Assembly: GCF_029697505.1 (NCBI RefSeq)
Contig: NZ_JARJEF010000001.1
Location: 496,001-560,000 of the forward strand
Source of the DNA: Pseudophaeobacter profundi
Lineage (GTDB): Bacteria; Pseudomonadota; Alphaproteobacteria; Rhodobacterales; Rhodobacteraceae
Length of the DNA: 64,000 nt
Direction: 5' to 3'
Shown: positions 1 through 8,452 of the stretch, piece after piece
How positions within the stretch are numbered: position 1 is the first letter of the stretch
Layout: each line of letters opens with the position of its first letter
Notes under the pieces: generated by a model
Seen by the model: the letters and a program-made list of their open reading frames with translations, nothing else
The model's database searches: none
What the model was told of the DNA's origin: nothing
Position numbers and translations under genes: made by a program

Positions 1-213
1 CTGGACTGCTGGGTACTGGACGCGCTGCGCCGCACCCCGCACCCTACTCATTTCAGCCTGGAACAGGCCCTTTCCTGGATTGCGCGGATGCAGCCGAAGC
101 GGGCGGTTCTGACCAATATGCATATCGATCTTGACCATGACACGATTACGGCGGAAACCGATGACCACATTACACCGGCCTATGACGGGATGGTGATCCG
201 CTGCCCGCTCTAG
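1..213 (+). CDS. MBL-fold metallohydrolase, C-terminal fragment
   Basis: The frame is open from the window edge to a TAG stop, giving about 70 residues of a C-terminus. It contains LTNMHIDLDHDT followed by a short tail, which resembles the last His/Asp region of PhnP-like metallo-beta-lactamase-fold phosphodiesterases, where the end of the fold carries a metal-ligand His. The start and the HxHxDH core lie outside the window, so substrate and exact family cannot be judged. The 150 bp that follow, up to the AEC transporter gene, show no other gene. Confidence 0.6.
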   Translation: MDCWVLDALRRTPHPTHFSLEQALSWIARMQPKRAVLTNMHIDLDHDTITAETDDHITPAYDGMVIRCPL

Positions 214-363
214 GAGCCATTTGACTTTGATCGGACCAAGGCTGGTACCTGGGTGCTGATTGAAAATTTATTCTGCCCCTCGGGTCTTGGCCCCGGTGGT
301 GCCCGCGTATTGATGCCGCCCATAGGCCGCCTGCGGTTGACTGTGGGCTGACAGGAGATTGCA

Positions 364-1296
364 ATGCTGCAAAGCTTGATTGACGTCATCCTGCCAGTAT
401 TTCTGGTGGTTACAGCGGGCTATATCGCAACACAGAAAGGATTTTTCAGCCCGGCGCAGATTGATGGGCTGATGAAGTTCACCCAGGGGTTTGCCATCCC
501 CTGCCTGCTGTTTCGCGCCATGGCCAATCTGGACCTTTCCAGCAGTTTTGATCCGGCGCTGTTGATCAGCTTTTACACCGGGGCGGCGGTGTGTTTCTGC
601 ATCGGGCTGACCGGCGCACGGCTGGTTTTCAAACGCGATTGGGAAGACTGCGTCGCCATTGGCTTTTGCTGCCTGTTCTCCAATTCCGTCCTCTTGGGGC
701 TACCAATCACGGAACGCGCCTTTGGGCCAGAGAACCTGACTGGCAACTATGCGATCATCGCCTTTCACTCGCCCTTTTGCTATGGGCTGGGTATCACCGT
801 AATGGAGGTGGTCAGAAACCGGGGCGCTGGCGGGTTCAAGACAGTTTCCTCGGTGCTGACCGCCATGTTCAAGAACGTGCTGATCCTGGGTATCGCCCTT
901 GGTTTTGCCTTTAATCTTGCCGGGTTGTCCATTCCCGGCACCGTCGATGCTGCGCTGCAATTGCTGATCCGTGCAGCGCTGCCGACGGCGCTGTTCGCCC
1001 TTGGTGGGGTGCTGGTGCAATACCGCCCTGAAGGCGACCTGCGCACCATCGGCTTTGTCTGTGTGACCGCCCTCATGGTACATCCCAGCATTGTCTGGCT
1101 GATGGGCGGCACGCTTGGGGTCAAGCAGGATCTGTTCCGCTCTGGCGTGCTGAATGCGGCCATGGCACCTGGCTTCAACGCCTATATTTTTGCCAATATG
1201 TATGGGCGGGCCAAGCGGGTTGCCGCCTCTTCGGTGCTTATCGCCACCGCCGCTTCGGTGCTGACCATCTGGTTCTGGCTGCTGGTGCTAAGCTAA
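364..1296 (+). CDS. AEC family (auxin efflux carrier-like) transporter
   Basis: A 310-residue inner-membrane protein made almost entirely of hydrophobic segments, about ten helices in two groups of five, the usual length and layout of the auxin efflux carrier/malonate transporter (AEC, PF03547) family. The opening MLQSLIDVILPVFLVVTAGY and the SNSVLLGLPI stretch near residue 105 are typical. The ATG follows CAGGAGATTGCA, a good ribosome-binding site. Bacterial relatives move malonate, malate or other organic acids; the substrate here cannot be read from sequence. It stands alone, convergent with the racemase gene. Confidence 0.85.
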   Translation: MLQSLIDVILPVFLVVTAGYIATQKGFFSPAQIDGLMKFTQGFAIPCLLFRAMANLDLSSSFDPALLISFYTGAAVCFCIGLTGARLVFKRDWEDCVAIGFCCLFSNSVLLGLPITERAFGPENLTGNYAIIAFHSPFCYGLGITVMEVVRNRGAGGFKTVSSVLTAMFKNVLILGIALGFAFNLAGLSIPGTVDAALQLLIRAALPTALFALGGVLVQYRPEGDLRTIGFVCVTALMVHPSIVWLMGGTLGVKQDLFRSGVLNAAMAPGFNAYIFANMYGRAKRVAASSVLIATAASVLTIWFWLLVLS

Positions 1297-1318
1297 CCGT
1301 CCAGAATGCAAACCCGCG

Positions 1319-2053
1319 CTAGGTCCGGTGGTCCATCAGGCCCCGTTCAAACTGACGCGGCATCAACCCGGCCTGAAACCAGGTGATGAAACTGTGGATG
1401 GTAAAGACCGGCAGCCCGGTGACGCGGCGCAGCACCGCCGCATGAGGCACCATATTGGTACATTCCAGCACCAGCGCCCCCAGATCCGGGTTTCGCCCAA
1501 TCAATGCCTGCGCCGCATCGATCATATCCAGCTCGCAGGCCGCAAAATCGATCTGCGCCGCATCGCGCAGGATGTCGTGGGTGAAACAACGCAGCCCTTC
1601 GGGGCTGCCGATGGGCGTATCCTCGGGGGCGCCCGCCGCCCGCAGATGGGCCGGGGTCAAAGACTGTTCTGAAATGGTCAGGACCCCTACCCTCTTGCCC
1701 GCTGGCAACAGCGCCTGCACCATGGGGATCTGCATCAACGAAGAGGTCGCTACCGGCACGCCCAGGGCCTGTTTCACCTGATCCTGGATCAGCGCCAGAA
1801 AGCCACAGCTGGTGGTGATCCCATCGCAGCCCATGGCCAGCAGATCGCGCCCGGCCTCGATGAACAGATCGGCAAGCTGGCCCGGGTCCTGGCGCACTGC
1901 CAGATCCGGTGTTGCGCCGCGCACCACCCGGTAATGCACCGGGAAATCCCAGCTCAGAGCGTTGCCAATATCGCCCGGAATGCGTGGAAACTGTGTCTCA
2001 AGCATCAAGATCCCAACCGCAGCCCCATAGACTGTCTTGCCACCCTGCTGCAT
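1319..2053 (-). CDS. Asp/Glu/hydantoin racemase superfamily protein
   Basis: A 244-residue cytoplasmic protein with the two catalytic cysteines expected in the aspartate/glutamate racemase superfamily: C83 in GITTSCGF and C198 in LVLECTNMVPHA. The two-fold Rossmann-like halves match family length. The longer open frame starts further upstream, but the ATG at 2053 has GGAGAG six bases before it and gives a normal N-terminus. It diverges from the FAD oxidoreductase/TRAP genes, which suggests a role in handling an imported amino acid or related acid. Racemase, maleate isomerase and arylmalonate decarboxylase relatives share this fold, so the reaction is not assigned. Confidence 0.75.
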   Translation of the reverse strand: MQQGGKTVYGAAVGILMLETQFPRIPGDIGNALSWDFPVHYRVVRGATPDLAVRQDPGQLADLFIEAGRDLLAMGCDGITTSCGFLALIQDQVKQALGVPVATSSLMQIPMVQALLPAGKRVGVLTISEQSLTPAHLRAAGAPEDTPIGSPEGLRCFTHDILRDAAQIDFAACELDMIDAAQALIGRNPDLGALVLECTNMVPHAAVLRRVTGLPVFTIHSFITWFQAGLMPRQFERGLMDHRT

Positions 2054-2386
2054 GCTGTCTCTCCGCTGGATGCCCCGCAAAATCGCCATATCCCTAGCAG
2101 CTTTACCAGGGCATGGCATCCCCCAAGAGGCCCGCTGCTGATGGTGCACCAAAGGCCCCAACACCAGAGATCTGCCCCTTCCCAAGCCCCGGGCCTGCGC
2201 AACGCGCGCCACCGCACGATTTCACCCGCAGCCACACCAACGCCAAAAGATATCATTTGAAATGCCCCTGCGAAATCGGCATGGTCTGGGAAAAGATTAT
2301 TCCATTGACAGTGCTTAGGCGACAATTCGTGTGGAAACCATCCTCGCACAGCAAGCGCTCGGCCGCGATCAAAAAGGCTATCTAGA
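2054..2386. other. Intergenic region between divergent racemase and oxidoreductase genes
   Basis: A 333-base gap with no convincing gene. It must hold the divergent promoters for the racemase and for the oxidoreductase/TRAP cluster. A TTGACA hexamer near 2304 could be a -35 element facing the oxidoreductase, but I could not pair it with a convincing -10, so no promoter is called. Confidence 0.5.
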
Positions 2387-3628
2387 ATGACGACACAACA
2401 TACAATCGTGGTGGGTGCAGGCATCGTCGGCGCGGCCACCGCGCTCTGGCTGAAGCGCGCCGGGCATGACGTCACCCTGATCGACAAAGGCGAACCCGGC
2501 ATGGGGGCCTCTTATGGCAATGCCTGTATTCTCGCCAGTTGCGCCATTGTGCCGGTGACCACGCCCGGCCTGCTTCCCAAGGGGCCAAAATACCTGCTGG
2601 ACCCCAAGTTCCCCCTGTTTCTGCGTTGGGGATATACGCCCAAGCTGCTGCCTTGGTTGATGAAATATCTCTCGTATGCGAATGATCGCGACACCCGGCG
2701 CATTGCAAAATCGCTGACCCATATTGTTGGCGACAGCGTAGAACAGCATCAGGCGCTGACACACGGCACCCCGGCGGCAAAATGGATCCGGGAGAGCGAG
2801 TATAACTTTGCCTATCAGGATCGCGCTGCCTTTGAGGCGGATTCCTATGTCTGGGATCTGCGCCGCGAAGCCGGATTTGTCCCCGATCTGATCGAAGGCC
2901 CGGCCGTGCAGGAACACGAACCGGCCCTGGGGCCAAACACCGGCCTGCTGGCGGTGAACAAGAACCACGGCTTCATCCTGAACCCGGCAAACTACGTCAA
3001 GGATCTGGTCAAGCTGCTGGTGGAAATGGGTGGTAAATTTGTGCAGGCAGAGGTCAAAGATTTTGATCTCAGCGGCGGACGTATTGCTGCCGTTGAAACG
3101 GATCAGGGACGCTTTGACTGTGACCAAGCGGTCATCTCTGCCGGGATCTGGTCCAAGCCCTTGATGCAGAAACTTGGTCTTTCGGTCCCGATGGAGACCG
3201 AGCGTGGCTATCACGTGGTGTATGAATCCCCCAGCATTACCCCGCGCGCGCCGCTGATGGTGGCCTCTGGCAAATTCGTGGCAACCCCGATGGATCAGGG
3301 GTTGCGCTGTGCCGGCATCGTCGAATTTGGCGGGCTGGACCCGACGCCGTCCAAGGCACCGCTGGATCTGCTGCGCCGCACCGTCGCCGAGACCTTTCCC
3401 CAGATGCGCGCCACCGGTGAGCAGGAATGGCTGGGCTTTCGCCCCGCCCCGTCGGACAGCCTGCCCCTGATCGGCGAGGTTGGCAGCACTGGCGTCTATA
3501 CCGCTTTTGGCCATCATCACATCGGCCTGACGGGTGGCGCAAAAACCGGGCGTATGGTGGCCGGGCTGATCACCGGTCAGCCGATGAACCTTGACATGCG
3601 CGCCTATGCCCCGGATCGTTTTAGGTGA
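2387..3628 (+). CDS. DadA-like FAD-dependent amino-acid oxidoreductase
   Basis: A 413-residue flavoprotein of the DAO superfamily. The N-terminus carries the dinucleotide-binding motif GAGIVGAATALWL (residues 10-22) followed by the acidic ribose-binding residue in VTLIDKGEPG. The C-terminal GFRPAPSDSLPLIGEVG segment and the HHIGLTGGAKTG region are typical of DadA, the small subunit-type D-amino-acid dehydrogenase. It would oxidise a D-amino or imino acid to the keto acid and ammonia and pass electrons to the respiratory chain. It lies 68 bp upstream of dctP and diverges from a racemase, so the TRAP system probably supplies its substrate. Sarcosine/proline-type oxidases cannot be excluded. Confidence 0.82.
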   Translation: MTTQHTIVVGAGIVGAATALWLKRAGHDVTLIDKGEPGMGASYGNACILASCAIVPVTTPGLLPKGPKYLLDPKFPLFLRWGYTPKLLPWLMKYLSYANDRDTRRIAKSLTHIVGDSVEQHQALTHGTPAAKWIRESEYNFAYQDRAAFEADSYVWDLRREAGFVPDLIEGPAVQEHEPALGPNTGLLAVNKNHGFILNPANYVKDLVKLLVEMGGKFVQAEVKDFDLSGGRIAAVETDQGRFDCDQAVISAGIWSKPLMQKLGLSVPMETERGYHVVYESPSITPRAPLMVASGKFVATPMDQGLRCAGIVEFGGLDPTPSKAPLDLLRRTVAETFPQMRATGEQEWLGFRPAPSDSLPLIGEVGSTGVYTAFGHHHIGLTGGAKTGRMVAGLITGQPMNLDMRAYAPDRFR

Positions 3629-3696
3629 CACCATTTGGCACCATCAAAAATAACAAGCTGACAAACAGCAAAATCAAACCTTCAGGGAGAACAGAA

Positions 3697-4677
3697 ATGA
3701 CAGCTAGAACCTCGCTCACAATGACCTTCACCGCCTCGGCGCTGGCCCTTGCGGCCACGGGCGCCCTGGCCGAAAGCTGGGACATGCCCATGGCCTATGC
3801 TGCGTCCAACTTCCATTCGGAAATGGGCGTGGTTTTTGCCGACAAGGTCCGCGACTACACTGGCGGCGATATTGACATCACCGTGCATGCAGGCGGATCG
3901 CTGTTCAAGGGCGGTGAAATCAAGCGCGCGGTGCAGACTGGCCAGGCCCCGATTGGTGAACGCTTCATGTCCGCCCACGCCAACGAGGCGCCGCTGCTGG
4001 GCTGGGATAACTTGCCCTTTATTGCTACCACCTACGCCGATAACGAAAAGCTCTGGCATGCCGCAAAAGACCGGGTGAACAGCCAGTTGGGCGATCTCAA
4101 CCTTGTTGCGCTTTACACCTGCCCCTGGCCGGGCCAGGGCTTTTATTTCAACAAAGAGGTCTCCTCCTCCAAGGACACCCAGGGCATCAAGTTCCGCAGC
4201 TATAACACCGCAACCGCAACCTTTGCCGAAGAACTGGGCATGATCCCGGTGCAGGTCGAAGCCGCCGAGCTGAGCCAGGCCCTGGCAACGGGCGTCGCCG
4301 AGGCATTCATCTCGTCCGGATCTACCGGGTATGACCGCAAGGTCTGGGAAAACCTGAGCCATTATTACAAGGTCAACGCCTGGTTGCCGCGCAACTATGT
4401 AATGGTCAACAAACAGGTCTGGGAAGGGCTGAGCGCCGAAACGCAGGGACAGATTCAACAGGCTGCGGATGAAACCGGCGCGGCCTGTGCGGCCAAATCG
4501 GAAGAGCTGGCCAATTGGTACTTTGAGCAGCTCGCTGCAAACGGCATGACAGTCACCGATGCGGGCCCCGAATTCCTGGCCGAACTGGAAGAGATCGGTG
4601 CCAAGATGGCTGCCAACTGGCTGGCCAGCACCGGAGATGACGGCCAGGCCATTCTGGACGCCTATAACGCAAACTAA
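3697..4677 (+). CDS. dctP: TRAP transporter substrate-binding protein DctP
   Basis: A 326-residue periplasmic binding protein. The signal peptide runs to ALA-ES near residue 25. The body has the DctP signature region GIKFRSYNTATATFAEELGM with the conserved Arg that salt-bridges a substrate carboxylate, then QALATGVAEAFISS. The chosen ATG follows CAGGGAGAACAGAA, while an in-frame extension to 3625 lacks a signal peptide. It is first in a dctP-dctQ-dctM cluster downstream of the DadA-like gene. A strong hairpin after it would raise its transcript level above that of the membrane subunits, as expected for a binding protein needed in excess. Confidence 0.9.
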   Translation: MTARTSLTMTFTASALALAATGALAESWDMPMAYAASNFHSEMGVVFADKVRDYTGGDIDITVHAGGSLFKGGEIKRAVQTGQAPIGERFMSAHANEAPLLGWDNLPFIATTYADNEKLWHAAKDRVNSQLGDLNLVALYTCPWPGQGFYFNKEVSSSKDTQGIKFRSYNTATATFAEELGMIPVQVEAAELSQALATGVAEAFISSGSTGYDRKVWENLSHYYKVNAWLPRNYVMVNKQVWEGLSAETQGQIQQAADETGAACAAKSEELANWYFEQLAANGMTVTDAGPEFLAELEEIGAKMAANWLASTGDDGQAILDAYNAN

Positions 4678-4692
4678 GCGAACCAAAAATTC

Positions 4693-4734
4693 GACGGCTC
4701 TGCCCCCCGGAGTTTGGGGGCGGAGCCGTCTTTT
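4693..4734 (+). terminator. Hairpin plus T-run between dctP and dctQ
   Basis: A 15-bp GC-rich stem (4693-4707 with 4716-4730, one T-G pair) with an 8-base loop and then TTTT. It has the form of an intrinsic terminator, but lies inside the transporter cluster, so it probably acts as a partial terminator or 3' mRNA-stabilising element for dctP. Confidence 0.8.
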
Positions 4735-4758
4735 CTGTGACGTCTTTAGGGGATGGGC

Positions 4759-5472
4759 ATGCGTGACTGGCAACCGTTTCTGGGCTTGCCCCTGTGGGTT
4801 TGGCTCTTTGTGATTCCAACAGTATTGGCATTGGCCTGTCTGCTGTCACCGGCAGCTATGGGCCGGGCTTTGCGGCCGCTGCAACGGCTGCTGGACCGGA
4901 TCTATCTGCTGTCCGGCATGCTGGCCGCACTGTGCATGATTACCATTCTTGGGCTGATCCTCGCCCAGATGGTAGCGCGATGGAGCAGCCTGACCTTTCC
5001 CGGTTCAACCGAATATGCCGGCTACGCCATGGCGGCGACCTCGTTTCTGGCTCTGGCCCATGCGCTGACCCGAGGCGCCCATATCCGGGTCTCGGTCTTT
5101 TTGAATATGGGCTATCGCTTTGGCCTCTGGCTGGATGGGGTGGCCATGTGGATTGCCGCCGTGACCGCCACCTATTTCGCCCGCTACGCGATCAAGACCA
5201 ACATCATGTCAAAAATGCTGAATGATCGCACCCAGGGGCAGGATTTCACCCCGGAATGGCTGCTGTCGTTTTTTGCCATGTTTGTCACCGCGCCGTCGCA
5301 ATGGGGCAGGCTCTGGGCTGAAACCGGATCCGACTGGGTCTATACCCCCGTTTGGCTGCCACAGCTGCCGATGTCGATTGGCACCGTCCTGTTGGCCCTG
5401 GCCCTGTGGGATTATCTGTGCCGTCTGCTGATCACCCGCAAGGCCAGCATCACATCGGAGGCCGTGGAATAA
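4759..5472 (+). CDS. dctQ: TRAP transporter small permease DctQ
   Basis: About 237 residues, longer than the common 160-180, with an extra N-terminal hydrophobic segment before the four-helix DctQ core (RLLDRIYLLSGMLAALCMITILGLI and GSTEYAGYAMAATSFLALAHAL). Two in-frame ATGs lie six bases apart; the second (4759) has TAGGGG at a good six-base spacing, the first (4753) touches it. The stop overlaps the dctM start as TAATG, indicating translational coupling. It forms the membrane complex with DctM that accepts substrate from DctP. Confidence 0.85.
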   Translation: MRDWQPFLGLPLWVWLFVIPTVLALACLLSPAAMGRALRPLQRLLDRIYLLSGMLAALCMITILGLILAQMVARWSSLTFPGSTEYAGYAMAATSFLALAHALTRGAHIRVSVFLNMGYRFGLWLDGVAMWIAAVTATYFARYAIKTNIMSKMLNDRTQGQDFTPEWLLSFFAMFVTAPSQWGRLWAETGSDWVYTPVWLPQLPMSIGTVLLALALWDYLCRLLITRKASITSEAVE

Positions 5473-6788
5473 TGGGCGAGATCTACACAACGCTTATCTT
5501 TATATTTGTTCTGTTTGCGCTGCTTGGCAGTTCCGTCTGGATTGGGCTGGCGCTGATGGGCGTGGCCTGGTTCGGCATGGAGCTGTTCACCACCCGCCCC
5601 GCAGGCGATGCCATGATCACGACCATCTGGACCGGTGCCTCCAGCTGGACCCTGACGGCGCTGCCCCTGTTCATCTGGATGGGAGAGATCCTCTATCGCA
5701 CCCGATTGTCAGAGGACATGTTTCGCGGCCTTGCCCCCTGGATGCGCTGGCTACCGGGGGGGCTGCTGCACACCAATATCGCGGGCTGTACCATCTTTGC
5801 TGCCGTCTCGGGCTCATCCGCGGCGACGCTGACCACCGTGGGAAAAATGTCGATCCCCGAGCTGCGCAAGCGCGGTTATCCGGAATATATGATCGTCGGC
5901 ACCCTGGCCGGGGCTGCCACGCTTGGGCTGATGATCCCGCCCTCGCTGACGCTGATCGTCTATGGCGTTTCGATCAATGAATCGATCACCAAACTGTTCA
6001 TGGCCGGGATTTTCCCCGGCCTGGTGCTGGCCAGCCTGTTCATGGCCTACATCATGGCCTGGCACTTTCTGGCCAAAGACCAGCGCCCCGAACCCGAACC
6101 AGCGATGTCTTTTGGTGCGATGCTTGCCGAGAGCAGGTTCCTGATTCCGGTGCTGATCCTGGTCACCGTCGTCATTGGCTCCATGTATCTGGGCCTGGCC
6201 ACCGCCACCGAGGCCGCCGCCGTGGGCGTTGTCGGGGCCTTGACGCTGGCGCTGTTGCAAGGCTCGCTCAGCTGGGCAACCTTCAGCGCCTCCCTGATGG
6301 GGGCGACGCGCACATCGGCGATGATCGCGCTGATCCTGATGGGGGCCTCTTTCCTGTCACTGGCCATGGGCTTTACCGGCTTGCCACGGGCGCTGGCAGC
6401 CTGGATTGATCAGATGAACCTGTCCCCGCTGGTGCTGATCATTGCGCTAACCCTGTTTTACGTGGTGCTCGGCATGTTCCTGGATGGGATTTCCTCGGTT
6501 GTTTTGACCATGGCAATTGTAGAGCCAATGATCCGGCAGGCAGGCATTGATGTGATCTGGTTTGGCATCTTTATCGTGGTGGTGGTTGAAATGGCGCAGG
6601 TCACGCCACCGATTGGCTTCAACCTCTTTGTACTGCAAAGCATGACCCGGCACGAAATTTCCTATATCGCCAAGACCGCCCTACCGATGGTGGGACTGAT
6701 GCTCTTGATGGTCGTTATCCTGGTGGCCTGGCCAGAGCTGGCAACCTGGCTTCCCAATACCCTGCGGGGTGGGCCTGTCGGCGGATAG
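5472..6788 (+). CDS. dctM: TRAP transporter large permease DctM
   Basis: A 438-residue membrane protein with about twelve helices, the normal size for DctM. Family landmarks include GCTIFAAVSGSSAATLTTVG in the first half and AQVTPPIGFNLFVLQSMT near the C-terminus, both typical of the substrate/sodium-binding hairpin regions. It carries out sodium-coupled import with DctQ and DctP. The start overlaps the dctQ stop by one base. It is convergent with the muramidase gene, only 13 bp separating the stops. Confidence 0.92.
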   Translation: MGEIYTTLIFIFVLFALLGSSVWIGLALMGVAWFGMELFTTRPAGDAMITTIWTGASSWTLTALPLFIWMGEILYRTRLSEDMFRGLAPWMRWLPGGLLHTNIAGCTIFAAVSGSSAATLTTVGKMSIPELRKRGYPEYMIVGTLAGAATLGLMIPPSLTLIVYGVSINESITKLFMAGIFPGLVLASLFMAYIMAWHFLAKDQRPEPEPAMSFGAMLAESRFLIPVLILVTVVIGSMYLGLATATEAAAVGVVGALTLALLQGSLSWATFSASLMGATRTSAMIALILMGASFLSLAMGFTGLPRALAAWIDQMNLSPLVLIIALTLFYVVLGMFLDGISSVVLTMAIVEPMIRQAGIDVIWFGIFIVVVVEMAQVTPPIGFNLFVLQSMTRHEISYIAKTALPMVGLMLLMVVILVAWPELATWLPNTLRGGPVGG

Positions 6789-6801
6789 CGGATGGTATGT
6801 C

Positions 6802-7620
6802 TTAGCTGGGGAAGATACGCGCCATCTCTGCGTCAAAGCGCGCCCAGCTAAGCACCGCACGGTTGCCCGCCAGGCCATGATAATAGGATTTACCAGTCGA
6901 GGTGGGCAGCCCGGCCCAGATCTTGGACAGGTTATGCATGAAATCGCGTCGGTCCATCTTGCCTGCCATCACCGCACTTAGGCCTGCCTCTTCCAGCAAC
7001 TGATGTGCAAGACGGTCCTGCAACGCAGGGGAAAAGCGCTCTCCTCGTTCGGCCCCAATCTGGCGTGCCAGACGTTTAAGGGTGGCCGGAATGAACTGAT
7101 AGCGCCCGATGGCGTGCTGCTGTCCTGGGGTGCGGGCGATCCAGTCGTATATTTCACCCAGCGTCAGCTGGGTTGGCAGTTTTTGCGGGCGGACCTTGGC
7201 GGCATGCTGAACCGCATCATATTGTGCGCTGCCGGCCTCGGCGCTGGCAATCAACTGCATCAGCTTGGCCACCGCACCGCGTGCAACACCCCCCTTGGGC
7301 ATGGCGCGGAACAGGCTGGTGCCGTGCCGATCGGCAAAGAGGCTCGCCAGATTGGATTGTACCGCTTCCATCTCGGCCTCAAGCCCCTGCCCCTGCCCCT
7401 GAAGATCAGCTTGACCCGGTGCTGTCTCGCCCGCCAGAACCGAAGCCGGAGTATGGCGCGCCAACATCGGCTGCGCCGCTGCCGTAGATCCCTGACGAAA
7501 GAACCCTTCGTTGACGATGGAAAACTGTTCTGTCGCGCCAACAGCTGAAAAGCTGGCAGGCGAAAGAAAAAGCGCCATACTCAAAGAAATAAGGCGTGGG
7601 CCTAATTGGGATTTGCTCAT
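6802..7620 (-). CDS. Secreted phage-type muramidase (GH104-like)
   Basis: A 272-residue exported protein. A signal peptide ends near SAVGA (residue 29), a Gln/Gly-rich linker follows (roughly 65-85), and residues 115-270 form a lysozyme-like domain: LIASAEAG, with E128 as the likely catalytic glutamate, and AIGRYQFIPATLKRL (170-184), the signature of lambda-endolysin-like transglycosylases. No holin or other phage gene is nearby, so this is probably a chromosomal wall-remodelling or scavenging enzyme. AAGG lies seven bases before the ATG. It is 118 bp downstream of luxI on the same strand and could be read from the same transcript if the weak hairpin between them does not stop transcription. 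Confidence 0.75.
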   Translation of the reverse strand: MSKSQLGPRLISLSMALFLSPASFSAVGATEQFSIVNEGFFRQGSTAAAQPMLARHTPASVLAGETAPGQADLQGQGQGLEAEMEAVQSNLASLFADRHGTSLFRAMPKGGVARGAVAKLMQLIASAEAGSAQYDAVQHAAKVRPQKLPTQLTLGEIYDWIARTPGQQHAIGRYQFIPATLKRLARQIGAERGERFSPALQDRLAHQLLEEAGLSAVMAGKMDRRDFMHNLSKIWAGLPTSTGKSYYHGLAGNRAVLSWARFDAEMARIFPS

Positions 7621-7698
7621 ATCAGCCTTCTGTCTGAAACCGCAGGTCCCTGCTGTGATATCGTGACAGAATTGAGATTTCCTTTACCAGGGCGCGAG

Positions 7699-7720
7699 GC
7701 GGGGCGCTAAAATGCCCCGC
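7699..7720 (-). terminator. Weak stem-loop after luxI
   Basis: Seven perfect GC pairs (GCGGGGC with GCCCCGC) around an eight-base AT-rich loop, about 20 bp past the luxI stop. No U-run follows on the minus strand, so it may only be a pause or mRNA-end structure. Confidence 0.4.
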
Positions 7721-7738
7721 AGCCCGTCGGGCAAAGGG

Positions 7739-8341
7739 TCAGGCCGCGTAGCGGCGGACATTTTTGGCATCCACCTTCAAATGGTAGGCTTGGCAGGTCT
7801 CCCCGCCGATTTCAACGCGCGGCCCAGCTGGGGAAATTGTCAAACCAGTCCGCCGCATCAGTAGCCCTGCCGCCACCGATGTCAGGCAGATATAGTCCTT
7901 GAAGTTCCAGGACTCGGCCAAACGGGCAAGGCTAATGCCGATCTCCCCGCGCACCTGCATCCGTTCCCGGCTGCTTAGGGTGTCGGCAACAAAGACCCGG
8001 CTGACCTCCCAGATTTTGGGATCCTGCGGGGCTGGCTCGTCCAGAATATCGGAGGGCAGATCCGGCAACAGGCCCAATTGGGCATCGCGTAGCATGTAGC
8101 TGGCGTTGATGTTCTGGGCCGTTGTCGGCGTCACCCGCAGCCCGCCATGCACCGTCAGCCCATCGTGGATCACATAATAAATGCTTTCCGGGCTGTCATA
8201 TTGGTCAAATTCAAGCCCACGGGTATTTGGCAGCTTCCAGCCGCGCGCTTCAATGAAATGGTGATACCTGGCGCGCAGAAGCGCGGTGAATAAGGTTCCT
8301 GTTTCACCAAAGTTGTCAAAGGTGATCTCTGTGGATTGCAT
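7739..8341 (-). CDS. LuxI-family acyl-homoserine-lactone synthase
   Basis: A 200-residue protein matching the LuxI family in length and in its invariant residues: R25, F29 and W35 in RARYHHFIEARGW, E44/D46/D49 in LEFDQYD, R69 in GGLRVTPTT, and the Glu and Arg of WEVSRVFV. It should join an acyl chain from acyl-ACP to S-adenosylmethionine to make an AHL signal in the cytoplasm. The C-terminal half (ICLTSVAAGLLMRRTGL) is typical for the acyl-binding region; chain length cannot be predicted. No LuxR-type gene is in the window. A hybrid histidine kinase lies directly upstream on the same strand, 111 bp away. CAGG lies eight bases before the ATG. Confidence 0.88.
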   Translation of the reverse strand: MQSTEITFDNFGETGTLFTALLRARYHHFIEARGWKLPNTRGLEFDQYDSPESIYYVIHDGLTVHGGLRVTPTTAQNINASYMLRDAQLGLLPDLPSDILDEPAPQDPKIWEVSRVFVADTLSSRERMQVRGEIGISLARLAESWNFKDYICLTSVAAGLLMRRTGLTISPAGPRVEIGGETCQAYHLKVDAKNVRRYAA

Positions 8342-8452
8342 CGTTGCGCCTGCCCAGTCGCTGGAGGATTTCTAACCCCCTCATGGGAGTTTTAATAAAA
8401 TTCAACACAACTCTTACAGGCAATCGTAAATTTTACATTAACGCAACTGGTA

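Noticed and set aside
2300-2340. Sigma-70 promoter with TTGACA near 2304
   Set aside because: No acceptable -10 element at 16-18 bases; reported only as a loose hexamer.
2378-3634. 418-residue frame antisense to the DadA-like gene
   Set aside because: Antisense shadow; the sense frame has clear FAD motifs.
6802-7620. Prophage remnant, suggested by the phage-type muramidase
   Set aside because: The protein has a signal peptide and no holin, tail, capsid or integrase genes are nearby.
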